This document shows positions 13,444-18,943 of a stretch of 18,943 bases of DNA, in pieces. Each line of letters starts with the position of its first letter. The first letter of the stretch is position 1. Under the pieces are notes generated by a model. It had not been told where the DNA came from and did no database searches. It saw only the letters and a list, made by a program, of their open reading frames with translations. A program made the translations under genes and the position numbers. This stretch comes from an uncultured Collinsella sp. (GTDB lineage: Bacteria; Actinomycetota; Coriobacteriia; Coriobacteriales; Coriobacteriaceae): the NCBI GenBank assembly GCA_902496645.1, contig CABVBR010000024.1, forward strand, positions 1 to 18,943, read 5' to 3'.

Positions 13444-14418
13444 ATGGCAACCAAGAAGCTGATCCTTGATCTGGATATGGGTGTGGACGATGCGATGGCG
13501 CTGGCCTATGCCATCGCGAGCCCCGAGGTGGAGCTCGTGGGCATCACCACGTGCTTTGGCAACGTGCGCGTCGAGCAATCGGCGCACAACTGCCTGGCGG
13601 TGCTCGATCTGCTGGATCGCCCCGAGGTTCCGGTATACCTGGGCGCCGATCGTCCCATTAAGGCGACTGAGCCCTATACACCGCCGGCGTCCACCACGCT
13701 CATCCACGGCAAGAACGGCATTGGCGGTGCGAGCGTGCCCGCGTCGCCGTACGAGCCGGTGGGCGCTACGACAGCCGAAGGCAATGCAGCGGTCGACTAT
13801 CTGATCGATGCCGCACGCACTTATGGACCCGACCTGGTCTATGTGGCGACCGGTCCGCTCTCTAACTTGGCGCTCGCCCTTGAGCGCGACGCGGCGGCGA
13901 TGATGTCTATTGGCCGCGTGGTGGTGATGGGCGGCGCCCTTACCGTGCCTGGCAACGTGAGCGCAGGTGCCGAGGCCAACATGGCGAGCGACCCCGAGGC
14001 CGCCGACGCGGTGCTGCGTTCGGGCCGCAAGCTCACTATGGTGGGTCTGGATGTGACGCATCGCGTGGTGCTCACGCGTCGCGACATTGCCGGCTGGACG
14101 GGCTCGGGCACCATGGCCGGTTGCGCGTTTGCGAGCATGGTGGAGCACTACATTGGCTCGTACGAGATGAACGCCCCCTACCTGGGCGGCTGCGCGCTGC
14201 ACGATCCGCTGGCGGTTGCCGTGGCGATTGATCCCACGCTCGTGGGTGCGCTCGGCTGTAACCTGCGTGTTGACTTGCTGGGCGAGTATCGCGGCCGCAC
14301 CATCTGCGACGAGCACCGTCTGTCCGATCCGGACAAGAGCGCGCTCGTGGCACTCACCGTGGACGCCCCGCGCTTCCTATCCGAGTTTAAGACACGCATG
14401 GCCCGCGTCCTGGGCTAA
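13444..14418 (+). CDS. Nucleoside hydrolase (inosine-uridine preferring, IunH/RihA-like)
   Basis: The 324-residue enzyme belongs to the family that cleaves the N-glycosidic bond of ribonucleosides to give base and free ribose. The Ca2+-binding N-terminal signature is DLDMGVDDA (9-17), a variant of DTDPGIDDA with Asp9, Asp11, Asp15 and Asp16 kept. Other family segments are ATGPLSN (135-141, with the Ca2+ ligand Thr), GGAL...GNVSAGAEANMASDPEAA (163-187) and HDPLAV (253-258) with His253 and Asp254. Base preference cannot be told. It lies 30 bases after ribokinase with its own GGAG site, so ribose released here can be phosphorylated directly. Its last codons are part of a tandem duplication that continues past the stop. 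Confidence 0.88.
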   Translation: MATKKLILDLDMGVDDAMALAYAIASPEVELVGITTCFGNVRVEQSAHNCLAVLDLLDRPEVPVYLGADRPIKATEPYTPPASTTLIHGKNGIGGASVPASPYEPVGATTAEGNAAVDYLIDAARTYGPDLVYVATGPLSNLALALERDAAAMMSIGRVVVMGGALTVPGNVSAGAEANMASDPEAADAVLRSGRKLTMVGLDVTHRVVLTRRDIAGWTGSGTMAGCAFASMVEHYIGSYEMNAPYLGGCALHDPLAVAVAIDPTLVGALGCNLRVDLLGEYRGRTICDEHRLSDPDKSALVALTVDAPRFLSEFKTRMARVLG

Positions 14419-14463
14419 ACGCTTTCTGCGCCCGTCCCAAAATGGCCCGCGTCCTGGGCTAAA
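14398..14463 (+). repeat. Tandem duplication of the nucleoside hydrolase 3' end
   Basis: The 22 bases 14398-14419, covering the last codons (MARVLG) and stop, recur exactly at 14442-14463, an offset of 44. The following stretches (14420-14441 and 14464-14485) are also similar but diverged, so the unit is about 44 bp. The second copy lies outside the gene and is not expected to be translated. Confidence 0.8.
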
Positions 14464-14473
14464 TGTTTTTCAC

Positions 14474-14512
14474 GCCCCGCCCCATGTAGTCAATTTGGGA
14501 CGGGGCTTTTTT
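14474..14512 (+). terminator. Terminator of the ribokinase/nucleoside hydrolase operon
   Basis: GCCCCGCCCC (14474-14483) pairs with GGGACGGGGC (14497-14506) with one mismatch, followed by six T (14507-14512). The diverged upstream copy of the 5' arm, CCCGTCCCA (14431-14439), pairs perfectly with TGGGACGGG (14496-14504), so two competing 5' arms exist because of the 44-bp duplication. Confidence 0.82.
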
Positions 14513-14560
14513 AGCTACCGAATAAATGTGCCCGTTGGGGGAATAGTCGGGCCGCTTTGC

Positions 14561-14588
14561 TTGACAACAGGCTAAACTAGCTAATAAA
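14561..14588 (+). promoter_or_regulatory. Promoter of the LacI-family regulator gene
   Basis: A perfect TTGACA (14561-14566) is followed after 16 bases by AATAAA (14583-14588), a modest -10. The gene starts at 14691, so the leader would be close to 100 bases. Confidence 0.5.
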
Positions 14589-14606
14589 CATTTACTATTC
14601 TGTTTA
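14585..14606. promoter_or_regulatory. Inverted TAAACA/TGTTTA pair, candidate autoregulatory operator
   Basis: TAAACA (14585-14590) and TGTTTA (14601-14606) are exact inverted copies overlapping the -10 and start region of the regulator promoter. The same hexamer recurs four times before the isomerase operon (15816-15937), which points to the LacI-family protein encoded here as the binder. Confidence 0.45.
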
Positions 14607-14617
14607 GATTGAATTTG

Positions 14618-14674
14618 CGGTCGTTTAGGTGCCGAGCCACGGGGCAGTCAAGCCACGATGCTCGGCCGCGACCG
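14618..14674 (+). promoter_or_regulatory. Nested hairpin in the leader of the LacI-family gene
   Basis: CGGTCG (14618-14623) pairs with CGACCG (14669-14674), and inside it GCCGAGC (14631-14637) pairs with GCTCGGC (14660-14666). Both are perfect. The structure ends six bases before the GGGGGG ribosome binding site. It could influence translation or mRNA stability. No T-run follows, so it is not a standard terminator. Confidence 0.4.
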
Positions 14675-14690
14675 TTGCTAGGGGGGAACG

Positions 14691-15701
14691 ATGGCTAAAG
14701 CAAGCGTCCGCGAGATCAGCCGCATCACCGGTTTTTCGCCCGCAACCGTGTCCAACGCGCTCAATCGCAAGCGCAGCGTGAGCGAAGAGACCGCCAAGGT
14801 CATCCTGGAGTGTGCGCAGTCGCTCGGCTACCAGCAGTCGACGCAGCTCGAGAGCATCCAGTTTGTGCTCGCGCGCAAGACGGGCGCCATCCTGGACGAG
14901 AGCACCTTCCATCCCGCGGTCATCGAGGGCGTGGAGCGTCAGGCTCGTCGCCACGGCATGAGCACGAGCTTTGTCTCGCTCGACTTTAGCGACCTGGACG
15001 CCGTGCGTCCGCAGGTCGAGGGTCTGATCGCCGACCCGTCGGCCGCCATCGTGCTGATGGGTACGGAGCTGGGCGAGGAGGACTACGCCCTGTTTGCCAA
15101 CGCGGCGGCCCATCTGATCGTACTTGACGGCTGGAGCGACCGCCAGTACTTTGACGCCGTGGTCATCGCCAACACCGATTCGGTGCTGCGCGCCGTGGAC
15201 CACTTAATCGAAAAAGGCCACAAGCATATTGGCTATCTGGCCGGTGACCTGCGCATTCGTAACTTTAAGGATCGTGAGCGCGGCTACCGTCAGGCGCTCG
15301 AGGACGCGGGCATTGCGCCCAACCCGGACTGGCGCATCACCTTGGGCACCACGCTCGAGGGCGCTTATCGCGACATGGGCGTGTGGCTCGACAATGTCTC
15401 GCGCGACGATCTGCCGACGGCTTTCTTTGCCGAAAACGATGTGCTCGCCGTGGGTGCCATGCGCGCGCTCAACGAGCACGGTATTCGCGTGCCCGAGGAT
15501 GTTTCGATCATCGGCTTTGACGACCTGTCTTTGGGCGCCTTCTCCAACCCGCCGCTCACCACGGTGCATGTTCCCAAGCACGAGGTGGGCGAGATCGCGG
15601 TGCGTCGCCTGGTGGGCAACATTCGCAATCCCAAGAGCTATACCTGCAAGACGGCCGTGTCGACCTACTTTGTCGAGCGCCAGAGCGTACGCGAGCTCTA
15701 G
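14691..15701 (+). CDS. LacI/GalR-family transcriptional regulator
   Basis: The 336-residue protein has an N-terminal helix-turn-helix (about 5-24: VREISRITGFSPATVSNALN) followed by the third helix and LGY, and then a periplasmic-binding-protein-like effector domain (about 58-330) with the conserved AFFAENDVLAVGAMRALNEHG and VPEDVSIIGFDD. The hinge after LGY reads QQSTQLESIQFVLARK and lacks the usual PN..AR.L hinge-helix pattern. The effector is probably a sugar or sugar phosphate. It sits just upstream of the isomerase/transketolase operon on the same strand, with its own promoter and terminator. Shared TGTTTA half-sites suggest that it represses both itself and that operon. The GGGGGG ribosome binding site is 4-5 bases before the ATG. 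Confidence 0.9.
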   Translation: MAKASVREISRITGFSPATVSNALNRKRSVSEETAKVILECAQSLGYQQSTQLESIQFVLARKTGAILDESTFHPAVIEGVERQARRHGMSTSFVSLDFSDLDAVRPQVEGLIADPSAAIVLMGTELGEEDYALFANAAAHLIVLDGWSDRQYFDAVVIANTDSVLRAVDHLIEKGHKHIGYLAGDLRIRNFKDRERGYRQALEDAGIAPNPDWRITLGTTLEGAYRDMGVWLDNVSRDDLPTAFFAENDVLAVGAMRALNEHGIRVPEDVSIIGFDDLSLGAFSNPPLTTVHVPKHEVGEIAVRRLVGNIRNPKSYTCKTAVSTYFVERQSVREL

Positions 15702-15767
15702 GCTGAGCGGAGCCCGTTCGCAATAGATGTGGACATGCCGCGGGCGGATACACAAAGCGTCACAGAT

Positions 15768-15794
15768 AGAGGGCCCTTCGGGGCCCTCTTTTTT
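15768..15794 (+). terminator. Terminator of the LacI-family gene
   Basis: A perfect 9-bp stem (15768-15776 with 15781-15789) closes a TTCG tetraloop and runs into a T-run (15789-15794), 66 bases after the stop. A textbook rho-independent terminator. Confidence 0.93.
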
Positions 15795-15815
15795 GTTCCC
15801 CTTGTATGTTCAGAT

Positions 15816-15937
15816 TGTTTACATACCGTTTAGGCTGATTTCTCTACCGTTTACGGGACTTTCGCGTTAAACTACTAAACAAAAGAGTAAAACATTTAGT
15901 AAACAGAACAAAACGAAACATGCGTCTGTTTACTGAA
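15816..15937 (+). promoter_or_regulatory. Control region of the isomerase/transketolase operon with repeated TGTTTA half-sites
   Basis: TGTTTA occurs at 15816-15821 and 15927-15932, and as its complement at 15876-15881 and 15900-15905. The last two form a larger inverted repeat: 15895-15907 and 15925-15937 match at 12 of 13 bases (TCTGTTTACTGAA-type arms). In addition TACCGTTTA occurs twice in direct orientation (15824-15832 and 15845-15853), 21 bp apart, about two helical turns. No consensus -35/-10 pair is convincing, so the promoter may be activator-dependent or divergent from consensus. Confidence 0.5.
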
Positions 15938-15960
15938 CATGTGACTAGGGGAGGACGTAC

Positions 15961-17361
15961 ATGGATAAGATCAAGCTCGGTTTTGTGCCTACGCGCCGCA
16001 GCATCTTTAGCGCGCCGGACGCGCTCAAGTATCGCGGGCTCACGGCGGACCGCCTGCGCGAGATCGGCGTCGACTTTGTGGATATCGACGATATCAACGA
16101 CGAGGGCCTGCTGTTCGACGACAGCCATATCGAGCCCATCGTCAAGAAGTTCCGTGCCGAGGGCGTCGATGGCATCATGCTGTGCCACGCCAACTTTGGC
16201 ACCGAGTACCTCTGCGCCCGCCTTGCCCGCGAGCTCGGCCTGCCCGTGCTGCTGTGGGGCCCGCGCGACGAGCGCCCCGAGCCCGACGGCACCCGCCTGC
16301 GCGACAGCCAGTGCGGCCTGTTCGCGACCGGCAAGGTCCTGCGCCGCTTCCAGGTCCCCTTCACCTACATGACCAACTGCCGTCTGACCGACCCCGAGTT
16401 TGAGCGTGGCGTCTGGGACTTCCTGGCCGTGTGCAACGTCGTCAAGACCTTCAAGCACACCCGCATCCTGCAGATGGCCACCCGTCCGTTCGACTTCTGG
16501 TCCACCATGTGCAACGAGGGCGAGCTGCTCGAGAAATTCAACATCCAGCTTTCGCCCATCCCCATGACCGAGCTTGTCCAGGCCGTGCGCGACGCCCAGG
16601 CCGACGAGCAGGCCATGGCTGCCATGCTCGACCACATCAAGGACAGCTTTGAGATCTGCATCCCCGAGGACAAGGTTCCCGCGGTCGCCGGTCTTGCTAT
16701 CGCCATGAAGCGCTTGGTGGAGAAGTACGGCTGCAACGCCGGCGCCATCCAGTGCTGGAACGCCCTGCAGGACGAGTTGGGCATTATGCCCTGCGCCGCC
16801 AACGCAATCCTCAACGAGATGGGCATCCCCATCGTCTGCGAGACCGACATCCATGGCGCCATCACCGCGCTGATGGTCGAGGCCGCCGACCTGGGCCGTC
16901 ACCGCGGCATGTTCGCCGACTGGACCGTGCGTCATCCCGATAACGAGAACGGCGAGCTGCTGCAGCACTGCGGCCCCTGGCCCTGCAGCTGCGCTGCCGT
17001 CAAGCCCAAGCTCACCTACCCGCTGGCCTTCGATCACCCCGGCGCGCTGACGGCCGAGGCCAAGCACGGCGACCTCACCCTTGCCCGCTTTGACGGCGAC
17101 AACGGCGAGTACTCGCTGCTGCTGGGCAACGCCCGCGGCATCGACGGCCCGGCCGGTATGGGCACCTACCTGTGGGTCGAGGTCGAGAACCTCAAGCGCC
17201 TCGAGGCCAAGATCGTCGAGGGCCCCTACATCCACCACTGCGTGGCCATCCACGCCAACGTGGTGCCGGTGCTCTACGAGGCATGCAAGTACATTGGCAT
17301 TGCCCCCGACCTGTACGACCCCATCGAAGAAGACGTCAAAGCCTACCTGCGAGGAGAGTAG
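15961..17361 (+). CDS. L-fucose/L-arabinose isomerase family protein, substrate unknown
   Basis: The 466-residue cytoplasmic protein has the FucI/AraA-type fold. The N-terminal half shows alternating strands and helices (LGFVPTRRS; GVDGIMLCHANFGTE at 68-82). The C-terminal half carries the likely metal and active-site region: QCWNALQDELGIMPC (264-278), GIPIVCETDIHGA (288-300) with Glu294 and Asp296, and LQHCGPWPCSC (334-344). Enzymes of the family interconvert aldoses and ketoses using Mn2+. Length and the HCGPWP motif fit the broad fucose-isomerase-like group rather than classical FucI (about 590 residues) or AraA (about 500). The gene has a GGGGAGG site, a repeat-rich control region, and is followed after 2 bases by a split transketolase. 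The module therefore probably isomerises a sugar whose phosphorylated product feeds a transketolase step. Confidence 0.85.
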   Translation: MDKIKLGFVPTRRSIFSAPDALKYRGLTADRLREIGVDFVDIDDINDEGLLFDDSHIEPIVKKFRAEGVDGIMLCHANFGTEYLCARLARELGLPVLLWGPRDERPEPDGTRLRDSQCGLFATGKVLRRFQVPFTYMTNCRLTDPEFERGVWDFLAVCNVVKTFKHTRILQMATRPFDFWSTMCNEGELLEKFNIQLSPIPMTELVQAVRDAQADEQAMAAMLDHIKDSFEICIPEDKVPAVAGLAIAMKRLVEKYGCNAGAIQCWNALQDELGIMPCAANAILNEMGIPIVCETDIHGAITALMVEAADLGRHRGMFADWTVRHPDNENGELLQHCGPWPCSCAAVKPKLTYPLAFDHPGALTAEAKHGDLTLARFDGDNGEYSLLLGNARGIDGPAGMGTYLWVEVENLKRLEAKIVEGPYIHHCVAIHANVVPVLYEACKYIGIAPDLYDPIEEDVKAYLRGE

Positions 17362-17363
17362 AA

Positions 17364-18200
17364 ATGGCAACTATCGAAGAGCTTGAGTCCCTGCGTTGGG
17401 ACCTCCGCCGCGATTGCGTCGACATCATCATGGCCGGCGCCGGCGGCCACATCGGCGGCGACATGTCGGTCATCGACGCGCTCATGACCCTCTACGCCAA
17501 CCATCTGAACATTTCGCCCGAGACCGTCGACGATCCCAACCGCGACCGCTTCGTGCTCTCCAAGGGCCACGCCATGGAGGCCTACTACGCGGTGCTGTGC
17601 CACGAGGGCTATCTGGATCTCGACGATGTTAAGGCCCGCTTCTCCAAGTTCGGCAGCCCCTATATCGGCCACCCCAACAACAAGCTCAAGGGCATCGAGA
17701 TGAACTCCGGTTCGCTCGGCCACGGTCTGCCCGTGGCGGTGGGCATGGCGCTCGCCGGCAAGATGGACGGCCGCGACTACCGCGTCTACACCATCATGGG
17801 CGACGGCGAGCTTGCCGAGGGCTCGGTCTGGGAGGGCGCCATGAGCGGCGGCAACTACCAGCTCGATAACCTGTGCGCACTCGTGGACCGTAACCGCCTG
17901 CAGATCAGCGGTAGCACCGAGGACGTCATGAAGCAGGATTCGCAGGAGGAGCGCTGGGCCGCCTTCGGTTGGAACGTGCTGTCCATTCCGGGCAACAACG
18001 TCCAGGCCATCGACGCCGCGCTGACGCTTGCCGCCGAGACCAAGGGTAAGCCCACGGTCATCATCCTCAACACGGTGAAGGGCTATGGCTCGCCCATCAT
18101 GGAGGACAAGGCCGCCTGGCATCATCACCTGCCCAACGACGAGGAATATGCCCAGATCATCGCCGATTTCGCTGCCCACAAGGAGGCCATCAATGGCTAA
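17364..18200 (+). CDS. Transketolase, N-terminal (thiamine diphosphate-binding) subunit
   Basis: The 278-residue protein is the PP domain of a two-subunit transketolase. It has the substrate and cofactor histidines in HIGG (29-32), SKGHA (66-70) and GSLGHG (116-121), the ThDP/Mg2+ motif GDGELAEGSVWEGA (147-160) ending at DRN (175-177), and KGYGSPIMEDKAAWHHHLP near the C-terminus. The C-terminal half is encoded by the next gene, whose start lies inside this one (8-base overlap). The ribosome binding site GAGGAG lies within the last codons of the isomerase gene, so translation is coupled. The pair should transfer two-carbon units between ketose and aldose phosphates; the acceptor and donor here may not be the standard pentose phosphates. 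Confidence 0.92.
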   Translation: MATIEELESLRWDLRRDCVDIIMAGAGGHIGGDMSVIDALMTLYANHLNISPETVDDPNRDRFVLSKGHAMEAYYAVLCHEGYLDLDDVKARFSKFGSPYIGHPNNKLKGIEMNSGSLGHGLPVAVGMALAGKMDGRDYRVYTIMGDGELAEGSVWEGAMSGGNYQLDNLCALVDRNRLQISGSTEDVMKQDSQEERWAAFGWNVLSIPGNNVQAIDAALTLAAETKGKPTVIILNTVKGYGSPIMEDKAAWHHHLPNDEEYAQIIADFAAHKEAING

Positions 18201-18943
18201 CAAGATCGCCAACCGCAAGGTTATCTGCGACACGCTGCTCGAGGCCGCCGCAACCGACAAGGATATCGTCGTTCTGTGCTCCGACTCCCGTGGCTCCGCG
18301 TCGCTCACGCCGTTCTTTGATCAGTATCCTCAGCAGTCCGTTGAGGTCGGCATCGCCGAGCAGGACCTGGTGAGCATCGCCGCCGGCATGGCTTCGTGCG
18401 GCAAGAAGGCCTGGGCCGCCTCGCCGGCGTCCTTTGTGACCACGCGTTCGTATGAGCAGTGCAAGGTCGATGTTTCGTACTCCAACACCAACGTCAAGCT
18501 CATCGGCATCTCGGGCGGCGTGTCCTACGGCGCCCTGGGTATGAGCCACCACTCCGCGCAGGATATCGCCGCCATGAGCGCGATCCCCAACATGCGCGTG
18601 TACCTGCCGAGTGACCGCTTCCAGACCGCCGAGCTCGTGCGTGCCCTGGTCGCTGACAACAAGCCGGCATACATCCGCGTGGGCCGCAACCCGGTCGAGG
18701 ACGTGTACACCGAGGACGAGTGCCCGTTCCAGATGGACCGCGCCACCTGGGTGCGTCGCGGTACCGATGTGACGATCGTCGCCACCGGCGAGATGGTCCG
18801 CCATGCCGTGGACGCTGCCGACCTGCTGGCCGAGCAGGGCATCTCGGCGACGGTGCTCGACGTGTACTGCGTCAAGCCGCTCGACGCCGAGGCCGTGATC
18901 GAGGCCGCCGGCGCCACGCGCGCCGTCGTGACCGTCGAGGAGC
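18193..18943 (+). CDS. Transketolase, C-terminal subunit (partial, runs off the window)
   Basis: About 250 residues are visible and the frame stays open to the window end. AAGGAGG precedes the ATG at 18193, which overlaps the stop of the N-terminal subunit by 8 bases. The Pyr domain contains the catalytic glutamate in GIAEQDLVSIAAGMA (Glu56), which activates ThDP, and YGALGMSHHSAQD (112-124) with the expected histidines. YIRVGRNP (160-167) corresponds to the phosphate-binding Arg region. The start of the third, C-terminal domain (TIVATGEMVRHAVDAADLL; VLDVYCVKPLD) is present. The missing part should be about 50-60 residues. Any kinase or transporter of this operon would lie beyond the window. 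Confidence 0.9.
   Translation, partial: MANKIANRKVICDTLLEAAATDKDIVVLCSDSRGSASLTPFFDQYPQQSVEVGIAEQDLVSIAAGMASCGKKAWAASPASFVTTRSYEQCKVDVSYSNTNVKLIGISGGVSYGALGMSHHSAQDIAAMSAIPNMRVYLPSDRFQTAELVRALVADNKPAYIRVGRNPVEDVYTEDECPFQMDRATWVRRGTDVTIVATGEMVRHAVDAADLLAEQGISATVLDVYCVKPLDAEAVIEAAGATRAVVTVEE

Noticed and set aside
12271..14316. A 681-codon open frame on the minus strand across ribokinase and nucleoside hydrolase
   Set aside because: It is the antisense shadow of two well-recognised genes in GC-rich DNA; its translation is rich in His, Arg and Ala with no domain and no ribosome binding site. The same applies to long minus-strand frames under 2334-3674, 4761-6116, 6433-8208, 8175-9563 and 15844-17370, and the plus-strand frame 10795-11913.

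Overview
The window is GC-rich bacterial DNA with tightly packed genes. Several features fit a gut Actinomycetota of the class Coriobacteriia, most likely Collinsella or a relative: an NRAMP-related magnesium transporter of the type known from Eggerthella, heavy GC bias at third codon positions, many alanine- and aspartate-rich proteins, and short intergenic GTCCCC-type repeats. The taxon is an inference. I see no rRNA, tRNA, CRISPR array, phage gene or transposase.

Layout. Bases 1-176 (minus) hold the start of a membrane-anchored protein cut by the window edge, with a good sigma-70 promoter and a palindrome behind it. From 363 to 9584 every gene is on the plus strand: a hemolysin III/PAQR membrane protein, a CNNM/CorC-type CBS protein, a stand-alone protein resembling the N-terminal domain of cyanophycin synthetase, a YtxH-like protein translationally coupled to a PRC-barrel protein, a membrane-anchored polysaccharide-deacetylase-like protein whose metal-binding histidines are missing, and a two-gene Mg2+ operon (MgtE-like protein fused to PRC-barrel-like repeats, then an NRMT-type NRAMP transporter). 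That operon follows a structured leader of about 200 bases.

Bases 9585-10020 are non-coding. They hold two terminators facing each other across an AT-rich element with 33-bp inverted ends, plus a pair of short direct repeats. Next is a minus-strand OatA-like acyltransferase/SGNH protein (10021-12264).

From 12451 to the end the theme is sugar and pentose metabolism. Ribokinase and a nucleoside hydrolase form one operon, which could turn ribonucleosides into ribose 5-phosphate. A LacI-family regulator follows, then an operon of an L-fucose/L-arabinose-isomerase-like enzyme and both halves of a split transketolase; the last gene runs off the window. TGTTTA half-sites in the promoter regions of both the LacI gene and the isomerase suggest that the regulator controls itself and this operon.

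The points most worth following up are the free-standing cyanophycin-synthetase-N-like protein, the degenerate deacetylase, the Mg2+ operon with its unassigned RNA leader and unusual MgtE membrane domain, the inverted-repeat element at 9668-9895, and the isomerase plus split-transketolase module of unknown substrate.
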